Shown: positions 1 through 11,466 of the stretch, piece after piece
Layout: every line of letters begins with the position of its first letter
How positions within the stretch are numbered: the first letter of the stretch is position 1
Origin: Metallyticus violacea
Lineage: Eukaryota > Arthropoda > Insecta > Mantodea > Metallyticidae
DNA: 64,000 bases
Assembly (NCBI GenBank): GCA_030762175.1
Contig: CM060842.1
Span: forward strand, 63,034,501-63,098,500
Direction of reading: 5' to 3'
The notes under the pieces: model-generated
Told to the model about the DNA's origin: nothing
The model's database searches: none
The model's input: the letters and a program-made list of their open reading frames with translations, nothing else
Program-made: the position numbers and the translations under genes

Positions 1-102
1 AAATAACTTAAATTGCATATAAATATTAAGGAAAGGTATGCTATCAGTTATTTTTCCTAGATGGCATAAAAACACCACATAATACTATAAGGGGAATATA
101 AT

Positions 103-377
103 TTTTTTAAATAGTGTTTAACGCCCGTTTTCCGAGGCACCACAGGCGGTTGACACTGATGGTATATGAAATGAAATGATTATTGGGAAAGGATTTTTTT
201 AAGGGAGGAAACGTTCCAGGACTAAGTTTACGGTACCTCCCCGGCATTTGCCATTTATGGAGACTAAGGAAAATCTAGAAAAAACCTCAGTCAGGGAGGA
301 CGGTCATGGCTGCTTTCGAACCCCAGACCTCCCGCTCACGGTTCCGCGCCTTAATAGCCTCGGCCACCAGTGGCGGA
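103..377 (-). mobile_element. SINE-B copy, tRNA-derived, with target duplication
   Basis: Read on the minus strand, this has a tRNA-like head (near 310-377) followed by a body and a tail GGGCGTTAAACACTATTT then A-rich DNA. The same order is seen in the copies at 13670, 27850 and 59875. It is bounded by a 12-bp direct repeat, GGGGAATATAAT, at 91-102 and 378-389, which is a target-site duplication and fixes both ends. The 79-residue open frame starting at 306 lies across the SINE head and is not a gene. The intact duplication suggests a fairly recent insertion. Family members of this kind are transcribed by RNA polymerase III and copied by a LINE enzyme (established knowledge for SINEs). Confidence 0.85.
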
Positions 378-389
378 GGGGAATATAAT

Positions 390-3300
390 AATAAAAAGTG
401 TAGTTTCAGCAATGCTTTTAACATTTACCTTTTTTATTGTGGCACGTTATTATTTAAATATATCAGGATTTTGTTTTTTATTCGTCGCTGCGCATGCCGA
501 AATAAAAGAGCCAAAGAAAACTTTGGGATTGTTGATTTAACTTAACGTGCCGCTAAGTTCTAGCTGGAGCACTTCAAGAAAATTGAAAGTTGGGCAAAAG
601 TAGCGTTCAGAGTTGATTTTTGTTCGTGTTGCTCTTCTACCTTCAGTTTTTTCTTTATATACTCCCGAGGCTACGAAGCATATCGATCTTCTCCCAGACC
701 AAACAGCGAACTTGGGTTAAAGTTGCACTGGAAGTTGTCATCCTAGCACCTGAGGGCTCCATGACTCAATCTTGCCTGCATTTCCATGGCAAGCGTCTTG
801 GCAACGCTAATCATTTAAGTCGAGCTCATTAGTTCGTTTGTGCTATCTTTAGAAGGAGTAACTTTTAAATAATCTCTTTATCATATCCCTTTTCTTAGAA
901 AACTTAGTTGTGATACCTGAGGCACAAAAAATAACTTCCAAAGGAAGCCAAATAATAATCTGTTGTAATATTTTATCCTGAAAAGAAGAGTAGCATAGCT
1001 TACGTAGGCCATATTGTGTTAGTAGCCAATACCTAATGTTTAAACATAAATGTCGCATATTTTTACGGGTAGCGTTGGTCAAAATCTAGGATAAAGTTCC
1101 TATTTACATATGTTCAAAAACAAATACATTTTGAGATGTAGATCATGTTTACGTAGCCTATTACACTGTACAGTAATTTTCAATGATTTTTTCTTCGGAT
1201 GTAAAAAGTACAGTATTATACGAACTTTTTATTGATGAATAAAAAATTATATTCAAAATTCTGTATTGGTTCTAGTTAACGAGTTATAAGAAAACCATTT
1301 TTACTATTGAAGATAGCGTTAAACGTTCTAGCCTTAGCTTGCCTTTCCCTACAAACGCCGCCTCTTTGCCTTTCGCTTGTGCTCCAATTCTAGGCATCTC
1401 TTTTGAGATGGACCAGCAATTATCAGCAAGTATAGAAATGCTCTATCTGTCCTCGTATCGTCTTTTCATTATATAACTTTCTTGGTGAAAGTCTTCAGCA
1501 TGCTCATTGCGGACTACACTGCATTTCTCCGAGAAAAACATCCAATTGGAAGTGCAACATGTGTATTTTTAGTAACATATTTCACCACATTGTTACCTAC
1601 GATGAAAAATTTCATCCTTAAGTTCTTTAAATTTTCAGCTCTCATATTTCCTGTAAACACTCCTCCCGCACGAAATTTGTTCGTTACCAGTTAAAATGGT
1701 TTACATTTTTTTATTGGGGAGTTAAAGGATCTCGGGACCAATCATTACACTTTTCTTGATTTTAATCGCTGATTCTTGGGAATTTAGCCATGAGAAATTT
1801 GGATGATGTTGATTTTTACTTTTTATGATATTTTTCATTGAATTAAGTTTAATGTGCAACGGAGAAACTTAATCATGCTAAGAAGGTGTTTAATTTTGCT
1901 TTTTCCTGGTTCTGAAGATTGTTGGAGTGTCCAGTCTTTCTGAAACTAATGAAATTCCTATCAGGACTGTCCTATTCATAACAAGATTTAGTTCATCCCA
2001 GTACGAAGTAGAGCAAGTCACCATAGACACACCAATTATATTCTTTATAATTTCCATCATGCCTTTAGCAAATGCATGCTGCCCATGCCCACCTTAAACC
2101 AAAATGATGATACTATTATTCATTATCAATGTTAAATTCGCCTTTGAAAAGAACATGTCACTTTATCACAAATGTAACATAATTTATTTGCTTTATTTAA
2201 ATAGGCTTAGTATATTTACGGATAATATGTAACTTAGATCAATCAAATCACCGCTCTCCTCTTCTGTGTATTGAGAGATGCAACTGATCAGACCTTCCAT
2301 CCAAAATCTTTAACAGAAACTGACTGATGTTTATCGACAAGCTACTTAAGCGATAACGCTCGGAAGCAATGAGGGGCGATAAAACCAAAGGGTAATACCT
2401 TAAAATATTCACGAAATATGAAGAACATTTAATAATATGACATATCTAAAATAAATAGTCTTCTAGTTAACAAAAACTACCTTATTTTCTTCACCAATGA
2501 ATTAAATTGAGTAAAAATTAATTTAATCAATCTGTGAAGTATTTGTTTTGACCAGTGTTTTCAAGTTGTCCTATAGAAAGTTCTCACACATCCTTCACCT
2601 CTAAGATTCTGGCCTCTCTCAAATTTAATGTATGTAACGTACACATGAACCTGCAGCGTTTATATATTGGCATACAACATTAAGTTTCTGCGTAGTTTAT
2701 TCAAAGAAATAAGACCAAATGTTCGGAAAGGCCATACTACTAGATCTTCTTGAGCAATCCATTGCTTACTAAGTAGTGTGCAGAAAAAGTAGTGATTCAT
2801 CATCCACAAACCGCAGACTATAGTCATAACTGACTGGGACCAACACAACCAATGAATAAAGCGAAAAAATAAATGTACGAATGCAAGTAAGAAGATAGCC
2901 TAATCGCTAATACTAGACTGCTTGACCGTCCTAAAGAAAGGGTATGTTCTTAGGAATGTTTTATTTAGTTCTGATCGACTGCCACTGCTATAAAAATTAG
3001 AATTCTTTTTTTAAACTACTGCAAAACCTATGATATATATTTTCATTTTATTAAAGCATACTCAATAATATTGCATGATAATGACATACCGCTCCTACTC
3101 AATTAAAATTATATTAAAGTACTTTGATCTTGCGAACCATTTTCAGCTACTCTACTATGAAAAGTTTCACATTCACATAAAGAAAATAAAAAAAGAATTT
3201 ACAGTTTTGACCAGCCGAAAAAAAAGATAATGAATAAATAATAATCAGAAAAGATGCTACAATGTCATGAAAATTTACAGAACAGTATACAACTTTACAT

Positions 3301-3934
3301 CGTAAATTGAAATAAAACTCATTAAACTACAGTATTAGCATTATATAATACTGTTTAAAATTTATTTTTTATGAGTTTTACACTGAGTATGTGTATTGAC
3401 AATGTTTTCAAATTAGAGATATACTAATATTTCCTGGACCGAAAAGGATTTGAAAATTCAATTCTGTTCTTAAGATGAGATAATCCGCTCTCCAGAAGCT
3501 GGAATTTTCCGGTTATAGCCGGACTGTGCAGGGTAGCTCGATGGTTCAAAGTGCCACAATAAAGTGAACTTGAGTACTAGCCACATTTGTTATGCTAGAT
3601 CCTCAGGAGTTGATTGTGTATGAACAAAAATAATATTTGCAGTATAAGTATGAGGCAAAGCATCACAGTTTCCTAATATTTACCCATCTTTTCCTCTTTT
3701 AAATTTGCAGAAAAAATCAGGTGAAAACAACTGGTGCACAGTTCAGTTCTATCTCGTGGAAAGTGTAATTTTTGCATTTGTTTAAACAAGGGCAAAGAAT
3801 GCAAGAGAACATTCTGCATGTCACTGCAAATATTTTGATCTGTGGTAGGCTCCCTTTATCACCACCAAACATCTCAATGAAATTCCCAACAGGAGTATAT
3901 CTAAGACTTGCTCTTCCTGCCTGAGGTAAACTGC
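390..3934. other. No gene seen; AT-rich background
   Basis: Only short open frames (77 residues or fewer) with no recognisable motif. No further SINE or transposon ends were found. A slightly GC-richer patch at 3490-3560 contains GGTAGCTCGATGGTTCAAA, but I could not fold it into a tRNA-like head. Confidence 0.6.
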
Positions 3935-3958
3935 CTCACTCACTCACTCACTCACTCC
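3935..3958. repeat. (ACTC)n microsatellite
   Basis: About six tandem CACT units, visible directly. Confidence 0.9.
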
Positions 3959-5408
3959 TTCCCTCTACATAGGCTTAAGCAATCGCAAACTAAACATTTT
4001 GTTGTCGAGTTTTGTTAGCTCCTCGTGAAGTTACCCAAGTTAGGCATTTACTTCACTTCAATGCGGTTATCGAGTACTCTGCTCTCAGCTAGACGTGACA
4101 ATCTGGTAAAGTTATGCACTGCAATAGAATTCACAGATACTCGGAGCTTACGGATCTGAGGGTTCTGAAAAACACAAGCTACAGATTCCAATAGTGGTCT
4201 TCTAAGTTTAGGCGGCGGTTTCTACAGTCAGAAAGCTGTTAGTTACAGGTTTTCTTAATGCTATTAGAAGCTAATGGCAGGAAGCTGGTCTATTGGTGCT
4301 GTTTTGCTGCCACGGCAAATATCTGCAGCGTTTTCGCAAGACGGTTCTTGGCCAAACTCTGCATAGTCGCATCTTTTACCATTTGGCGCTTAATTTACTC
4401 TGACGAAGAGAATCATTTTAGAGAAATTGAAAATATTTTACTGCTGAGGAAGTTAATAATTTATAATTATAATTGAAAATTAAATTTACTTTATATGACA
4501 TCTGCTTTATGTACTGAAACTTTTTATTTCCAATCTTGTTTGAGTATTTGCGCAAGTAACAGGTGGAAAATAAACATATAACTTAGTGTAAAAGTGCATT
4601 AGTTACAGCATGCATCTGCACTGAAAAAAGTGCATTTTATACTGCGAGTGCAGGCTTTTTTCTATTAATTTGATTCTATGGTCCTTATTATTTTTTTTCT
4701 TCCCAAGTCATACAAAACATAGCTTTAAAATATGAACCAATATAACTTTGACATTTTTAACCTGAGTAGAATACAAAATATTAATTTCACATAAAAATTA
4801 CATTTTTAACCTAAAAATTATTATTGTAAAAAATTTAATAAAATGTTGGTTCTCCTTAAATAAAGTGCTCACTAATATTCAATACAAATTTGATTTAGTA
4901 ATTTTAATAGTTTTTTGAGAAAGAGCGCCTGAGGTACACATAAAAATATTAATTTACGGAAATTGAGGTTAAAGTAAAGCTCTAATTATTTCCAAGCTCA
5001 GTACTTTTCGGAAAATTTTCACTTTTGCACTAAATTATATAACTGTTTATTTTCCATCCATCATTTCCACACATTCAAGCTAATGTCATCCCAAATTACA
5101 TTTAAATCCATATTATAGCTTTCACATAAACTAAATTTAAATTTCTAAATTAGTTTCCCCGGCAGAAAAATAATCTCCCAGTGCCTGAAATCCAGAATGA
5201 AAGAGTGGTTGTGGCAGTAACTAATGACCTTCTTTGAAAGGGGTATAGTGGGAACAACTCCCTAAATATGACGGTGACTACTCTTAGACTCAATAGCGAA
5301 ATACGTTCGGTTCATTTTGAATTTAAATAACAAATATACCTAGTTGCAGTGTGCTATTCGGGAGCGCCAAGGGTAGACCTAATTCTAGAGGCTGTTACCA
5401 TAAAACAC
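3959..5408. other. No gene seen; AT-rich background
   Basis: The only open frame of note is 72 residues at 4258-4476, with no motif that I recognise. There are no repeats with other copies in the window. Confidence 0.6.
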
Positions 5409-5991
5409 CAGGGCAAGTCAAAAAGTAAGTTTCCCAATTATATTACTCCGAAACAAAGGAACTTGCTGCAACTTAATGTTTAATGCTAATTTTAAATATC
5501 ACCTATAAATGGCACACAAGTGTAGCGAAGGTTTCAAATAGCAATGGCACTAAGCAGAGAGGATGTAAGTGCAGTGACCAGCTTTATGTAGCCAAAAACA
5601 TGGAGCATTCATTGGAGGTTGTGTCTGTTTATAAGATTGAGTGATATTAATCCAGCAAGTGTGGAAAGGGTGCCGGGTCTTTGCAGAGAATTTAATAACT
5701 TTGAAAGTCGAAGAGCAGTGTACTGTCCAACATCTGACTTGGCATCTTCGGACTTTCATCCGTTTGGGAAAATACAAAACCTTCTAAGGGGCAGACTAAA
5801 TAGTGAAACGTTCACTTTTTAACCCCACGGAATAGAAAAACAAAATTTTCACACTGTGACAAATGGTGGAATAGTTTGGTGATAACGTTAGAGGAACGAA
5901 AGGAATGGTCCCAAAAACAAAGGTTTTTTATCTTTACGTACCTTTTTCAATTAATTTATAAAATTTAGGAAACTTACTTTTTGACTTACAT
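5409..5991 (+). mobile_element. Short mariner-like element with terminal inverted repeats
   Basis: The left end (5411 onward) reads GGCAAGTCAAAAAGTAAGTT. The right end, read backwards from about 5990, gives GTAAGTCAAAAAGTAAGTTT, so the ends are inverted repeats of about 25 bp. The + strand frame at 5619-5822 includes LASSDFHPFGKIQ, which resembles the third-catalytic-Asp region of mariner transposases (pattern PDLAPSDFHLF). The element is about 580 bp against about 1.3 kb for an autonomous mariner, so most of the transposase is missing. It is a non-autonomous or internally deleted copy. The right-end sequence recurs at 7951-7974. Confidence 0.8.
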
Positions 5992-7412
5992 TTTACACAT
6001 TCGTATAATGAAATGACAGCTATAACTGTTGTTATAAAATGGGTGCACGCTCATTGGGGAAATATCAAAATGGAAAGTTATTCATATTTTCTTTAAGTAT
6101 GGCATTTGTATTCTAAATGATAAAAAAAAAAAACTGTTTTCTGCTATGAATTCAACGCGCAGAGCGTTGATATTAAAATGCTGAAATTTTCTCTGTAAAG
6201 CTGTTGGAAACTTTTCATTGGCTATTAAATTTTTTATTTTTCTTCTACAGACATTTTAGTTCAACTCTATTGAAATGGTAAACGAAATGCTGAAGGGGGG
6301 AAAATATTTAAATTGTAGAATTCAGTGTAAAAAATATTCACTTATAGATACACTTTCATGTTGCTGTTATTGCACAAATCTCTTCAGTTACAGAACTCTA
6401 CCCCTATATAAAGTTTTTATACTTTGAAATGGTAACTTTTTTCTGTTTGTACAAGAGCCACTGCGAAAGTGTTTCAAAATATAAAAAAGATACCGGGTGA
6501 AACGAAATATGCTAGCGGTTATTCGATGCCCACAGAGCGGAATATCGAGAAAGATAAACGAGCACAAACATAATCCACTCTTTATCCCCTGAGCTTCTTT
6601 GAAACAAGCAATGGTTTCTCTTCAGTCCTCTATAATATAGTATGCATTTTTATTAACATATGGCACCCTTGGGGTACGAACCAAATTACAGTTCCTCTTT
6701 TAAAATCATTGCAAATGAGCCTGTAATTCCCAAAGGTGGCACTCATTGTCAGCCAAGCTCCAGTAGAACAATTAAAGTTTATACAAAATAAGCGAACGAG
6801 CATCTAAAATGTACAATGCGCAAGAGTAGGAAAATGGGGGTGAAGGGCCTGGTAACAAAATAGAAAACATAATTAAACTGCACGCATTTTAATATGGGCT
6901 TGGGGCTATCTTTTGTTTGTTTGTTTGTTTATTTATTTAGTCGTTTGGAGAAAGGAAACATAATTATGGAATCGGCGAGAGTTGTGGTTTGTCATCATTG
7001 ATACCTGTGGCGAGTATAAATGTTGCGTGTGTACATGGATTACACGTGGTCTGACACCCCCAAAGTCTTTCAGAAATAATGGAGTATTTGTAACTCTGTT
7101 TTGAGGTTGCTGACAATGTCATAAATAAAGGGAGCTAGCTCCAACACTTATGAGCTTTTCAAGCAAGAGATGGTTATGACGAAACAGTCAGAACGCGAAG
7201 TCTTAAGCCGTTAATGACCTTGGCCGAAAAGCAGACTTTCAACTGACCTGTTAGTGTAAACCACGACAGCACGAAACAAAATGCCTTATGTCATTCACCG
7301 CTTTCTGAAGGGTGCGACATGGCCACAAATGACTGGTAGAATTTCAAAGACTGCCGAATGGGAAGTGACTCCTTGGATTGAAACTTAGCGTCTTCATCCA
7401 GCGTTTCTAAGA
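5992..7412. other. No gene seen
   Basis: AT-rich DNA with a short (TTTG)n run at 6914-6932 and an A12 run near 6122. No recognisable coding motif. Confidence 0.55.
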
Positions 7413-7974
7413 GGGTGAGTTAAAAGTATGTTTTCTTATTATTTTTTTTTTACTTCAAAACAAGAGCATCAGTTCTGTGTACCTTATAGGTGCACTGCCT
7501 ACCCTATGGAAAGAAACATAGACGCAGCAACAGTTTACAAGATGGTAAGGGCACTGAATGAGTGATCAAGATGTAAAGAAACATTCACAAATGGATATTG
7601 TCTATGTACGAAACAGTTGTCATACCCATAAAATAGTGGTGAATATAATGCAGAAATTTGCAGAAGGTGGAATGGCTAGTTGAATAACTGGCGTTCACAT
7701 CATGTTCCCTATTAATCATTTGTTTTCGTCTTTGGGAAGTGGGAGAAAAGAAGAAGAAGAAAAAACTTCGGGATAGATGATTTGGACTCTTGTCAAAGAT
7801 GAAGTATTGAAATGGGGCTCAACGAATAGAACATCAATTACTATTGTATGGATAGTATGAGGGGAGAAACACCTTTTACGCTGTAACGATGCTAATACAA
7901 AACAAAAGTATAAATAAATAAAACACTAGATGTACACGTACAAAAATTATGGAAATTTACTTTTTGACTTGCCA
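7413..7974. mobile_element. Probable second copy of the 5.4-kb mariner-like element
   Basis: The right end GGAAATTTACTTTTTGACTT at 7951-7970 matches the right terminal repeat of the 5.4-kb element. A diverged partner, GGTGAGTTAAAAGTATGTTT, lies at 7413-7432. The implied length of about 562 bp is close to its sister, about 580 bp. I found no clear transposase residues inside. The left boundary is an inference from a poorly conserved repeat. Confidence 0.45.
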
Positions 7975-9250
7975 TTATAAAAGTGCGAATTGGTTAAATT
8001 TTAGCCATTATGAAGAGCAATGAAGGGAGGTGAGAGAGCAAGAGCATTTTCGTTCTGCAATTTTCTACCAATTTAAGCGCTTTTACAGTCATTTATTTAT
8101 TTGTTTTTATTTTATTATTTATTTTTTATTTTTTTGGCGTGCAAACAATTTGTCGATGGTTTGATGAAAGTTTGCGGAACTTCACGTAAGTTCAAATGAC
8201 GATGATCGTGGGACAGAGTTCACCAGCCAGCCACCATTTTGTTCTAACCTCTTCTAAAAGTTTCATAACAACTTAACGAAAAGAAAGAAAAAAAATGTAC
8301 GACGTTTAACAGTCGTAAAATGCATACAAAATGTCTTAATTCTCGACAAATTTCATATGACATAAAAGAGGAAGATTGTGTTCGGTCTTAAGTTTTCTAT
8401 AGCACAATCTCCCAGTTAAGGTCAAGGTAGAGAGTTGGCAAGAAAACAGTTACCGCAAAATTCTGGCAAACCATTGTTTATGTGGCGGAGAAACAAAAAC
8501 AGAATCACTGCACAAATAGAAAAGATTAAGGGCACCTGTAGCATCCTATGAAACTGGTAGCCTGTAATCCAGAGCAATTATCCCATTGTTGCTTTATGAT
8601 CGTTCACGATTTTGGCATCTCTTCACTTTTAAGAAACTGAAAAGTCTCGGCTTCGACCAAAGGTGCCATGTAATTGGCAATATACTCGTTTTTTACGTTG
8701 TTACATCTGGATTAAGCATCCATTTGAAATGTCAAGCAATTTTATTTAAACAGGTATCTAAATGTTATTAGTGTTCCATAAAGTGCATAACATTGAGTAT
8801 GATTCAGTGGTATTGTTTTTTGTAAACGGTAGTTTAACATCAAATTAATAAATGTTAATTATGAACTATTCGCCTTCATTTTAAATTATTAAAAAAGTGA
8901 ACTGCTGAGTTTAAACATTGACATCATTTAAAGCTGTTTAAATTTTCCGGGCAGTTTTGTCATGGAGCATGGTTTAAATGCTAATAAAACAGAAGTGATT
9001 GCAAAAACACAAGGTTTTTTTCAATCTAGTCATGAGAGAGGCATGAGAAATACAACATTCAAACAAATTTAAAGAGATGGCGACTATCATCAAAGTACCA
9101 CAAGGGAATCAGTTCTTAAAAACAAACAACTAACTCCCCTCCCTCCCCTCTCCTTTCACTACACGCGCAATTTTGATCCACCTTCTTAAACCAGAGAGAT
9201 GGAACATTATTGTCGTTTTTTAGCCGTTAGGTGTTGTTTATCGTCCACTA
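7975..9250. other. No gene seen
   Basis: AT-rich, with a T-rich patch near 8095-8135 and a CT-rich run (9133-9160). The 61-residue frame at 8586-8771 shows no motif. Confidence 0.55.
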
Positions 9251-9329
9251 ATGATGTCATCCCCAGTAGTTGGTATCCCGGAAGGTTTTAACTGTTTTAA
9301 TTGTAACATCTGCTGTGAAAGCCTAAGAA

Positions 9330-9950
9330 ATATCATTGACGTGACTCACTTGAAGGACGATCAAAAAGTGCAACAGTATGAGTCATTAAACAAATGCATG
9401 ATATGGTGTCAGATGTGGACAGCAATGCGTCAATTTTTAACAATGGATGGAACTTACTTCCATCATCTCACTAGACCAAATTGGCATTCAAAACAATGCA
9501 CCAAAGAGAGCAAATCGGTTCAAACTGCAGTAAAGGTAATAACATTAGTCTTTTGGGATACGAAAGCAATGATTACTAATTTATTTCTTCATAAGGGTAA
9601 AAACTTGAGGACGTTTCCAATCTTTTACACCAAATAGAAAAAAATGAGCAAATGTGTAAAAAAGATGTCACTTTTATTAAGACAAATCTCCTGCTTATGT
9701 TAAGTGTTTTGGAGATGGGAAATCTTGGAAGATTTTATGTATGTATTGTTGCAGCTATCTCAGACTTCCATCTGTTTCTAAAGCTCAAACTGTTATTTGT
9801 GATCAAATTTTCATCCAATCAAGAGAAGTTTTTTGCAGATTTTCCAGAAAATCATTTCAGAGACGGAATAATGACTTTGGAATATTTTCGAATAACAATT
9901 TTGGAAAACAAAAATAATGCTTTTGTTCAAAGCTCATTGCTGCATTGTTA
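9330..9950 (+). pseudogene. Mariner-type transposase remnant
   Basis: Two + strand frames, 9251-9637 and 9652-9951, carry pieces of a mariner (DD34D) transposase in the right order. The first holds a KDDQK motif, then MDGTYFHH where the family has the first catalytic Asp in a DE(S/T)W(F/V)HH motif, then KVITLVFWDTKA, matching the conserved VFWD. The second holds SDFHLFLKLK (third catalytic Asp), then KFSSNQE and FFADFPENHFRDGI, resembling the family C-terminus. The middle segment with the second catalytic Asp (HHDNAPAH in the family) is absent between 9600 and 9740. The first motif has G in place of E. A stop and a frameshift separate the halves. I did not find terminal repeats, so the limits are those of the recognisable protein. 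Confidence 0.78.
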
Positions 9951-9951
9951 G

Positions 9952-10905
9952 GCGAGAACTTTTCAGTTAAACGAACGGAAGTGGCATTAAGGCCAGTCTG
10001 GTTATATAAGGAAGTTCTACTGTAGGCATTTTCTCATGCAATAATTGGAGAGCTGAATAGGAAATGAAGATGTCCTTTGTAGTACATTTGGCGACCATGG
10101 CGCCTGATCTAATTTTAATTCCTTGTTCATGAATGAGAGAGGGATAAAGCTGTTCGGTTGCAGGCAGACATCAATCAGTTATTCAGAGAAGTTGAGTGAC
10201 AGAGCAGCATACGTCATCAGTCTGAATGAAAACCTGCCCCTCTCCAGTTCCCATTCATGAGACAAGAAGTGTGACACCCCGTACGTCAGCATAGATAAGA
10301 GAAATGTTATTTACGGCATCACTTGCCCCCGAGGCTCCCCTTCTGAGCTATATTTATCCTCCGACCTGGAGAAACAGGGCGGCAATGTTGAAAATCCTTA
10401 AAGCCTTTGTTAGCGAACACTTTTTCCTTTATTGTGCATGCGTATAGAAAACTTACTGTGTCGGAGCGCATGCCCGTTGCCCCATTAAGAGTCCTGCGCT
10501 GCGATCCAGGGCAAACCAACTCCCCATGATGACGTAGGTATGCAGTAGGAGAGAGGGGAACGAGTGGTTTCTCTGTTCGACTCAAGGATTTAAGTGTCAG
10601 GGGTAACATAGCAATGAATAACAAAGACGTCTAAAAGGAGATACGTGTTAATACAACTATGAAACTAATGATATAAAAGTAATAATTTGATGTTAAATTT
10701 TATAATTGTTTTCTATTAAACTTAGTAAAAAAAATAAATAAATAAAGCAGAAGACGACGACGAGGGCTTAGGAAAAAAAAATAAAGTTATCGAAAAAACT
10801 GAGTAGAGATCGCCTGCAAATAAACCTTTGCAATGTACATATGGCCATTTTAATTAGATGGCCGACCATAGAAAATTGATCTCAGTTGCGTGCTCTAGTT
10901 AAATA
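9952..10905. other. GC-richer block without a recognised gene
   Basis: The stretch 10260-10620 is richer in GC and CpG than its surroundings and has a 101-residue minus-strand open frame (10319-10624). It has no motif that I recognise and no splice context that I trust. It could be a diverged repeat, an old regulatory region or chance. Confidence 0.4.
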
Positions 10906-11466
10906 CAGTGTGTTTAAAAGTCACGCAACCTTATGGGAAAACTATTTATTTTACAATAAGTGAATGTGATTAATATCTATTAATTTCATGTTTATTATTA
11001 ATACAGCTTTACATAGTCGCATCTTCATTGCATTCTTCAAACAGGCAGTGAACAGTGGCCAGTATGTAACAACGGTGAAGAATTTAACAAGTTGTCAACA
11101 GAGAAATCGGAGAACACGTGCTTTCAATAAGACAACATCATAACCCACACAGCAAAGGACACTCTGCGTTACTTAGATGTCTCCCAGGACAACAGATCTC
11201 AATGGAGTTATGCCAATCGCGATCTTCACATGCAACACCTCCTTCTTGTGGGGATACCTAAAGGATGCTGTCAATGTTACTCATCCGTACAGTATTCCGG
11301 AGTTGTAAGCGAATATTGGTGCCATCTCACAGCAAAGATTAGAAATTGTGTTCAGCAACTTGATTAAATGTGTCCACTTGTGTGAAGAACAGAACGGCGG
11401 GCTCTTCCGGCACTTACTGTAAAATAAACATTTCCATATAAGGTGCGTGATTAATTGAACACTCTG
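10906..11466 (+). mobile_element. Tc1/mariner-superfamily element with TA target site and transposase C-terminus
   Basis: The ends are inverted repeats: CAGTGTGTTTAAAAGTCACG on the left and CAGAGTGTTCAATTAATCAC read inward from 11466. Similarity continues through CGCACCTTATRTGGAAA and TTTATTTTACARTAAGTG. Both ends abut TA (10904-10905, 11467-11468), the target duplication of this superfamily. Inside, the + strand encodes DNIITHTAKDTLRYLD at about 11117-11167 (second catalytic region) and, after a frame change, FLWGYLKDAVNVTHPYSIPE at about 11245-11305 and ISQQRLEIVFSNL downstream. It reaches a stop just before the right end. The Asp normally before FFLWGYLK is replaced, so the catalytic centre is broken. 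At 561 bp the N-terminal half is deleted. Confidence 0.85.

Noticed and set aside
306..545. Possible small protein
   Set aside because: The start and first half lie in the SINE-B head. The rest is AT-rich spacer.
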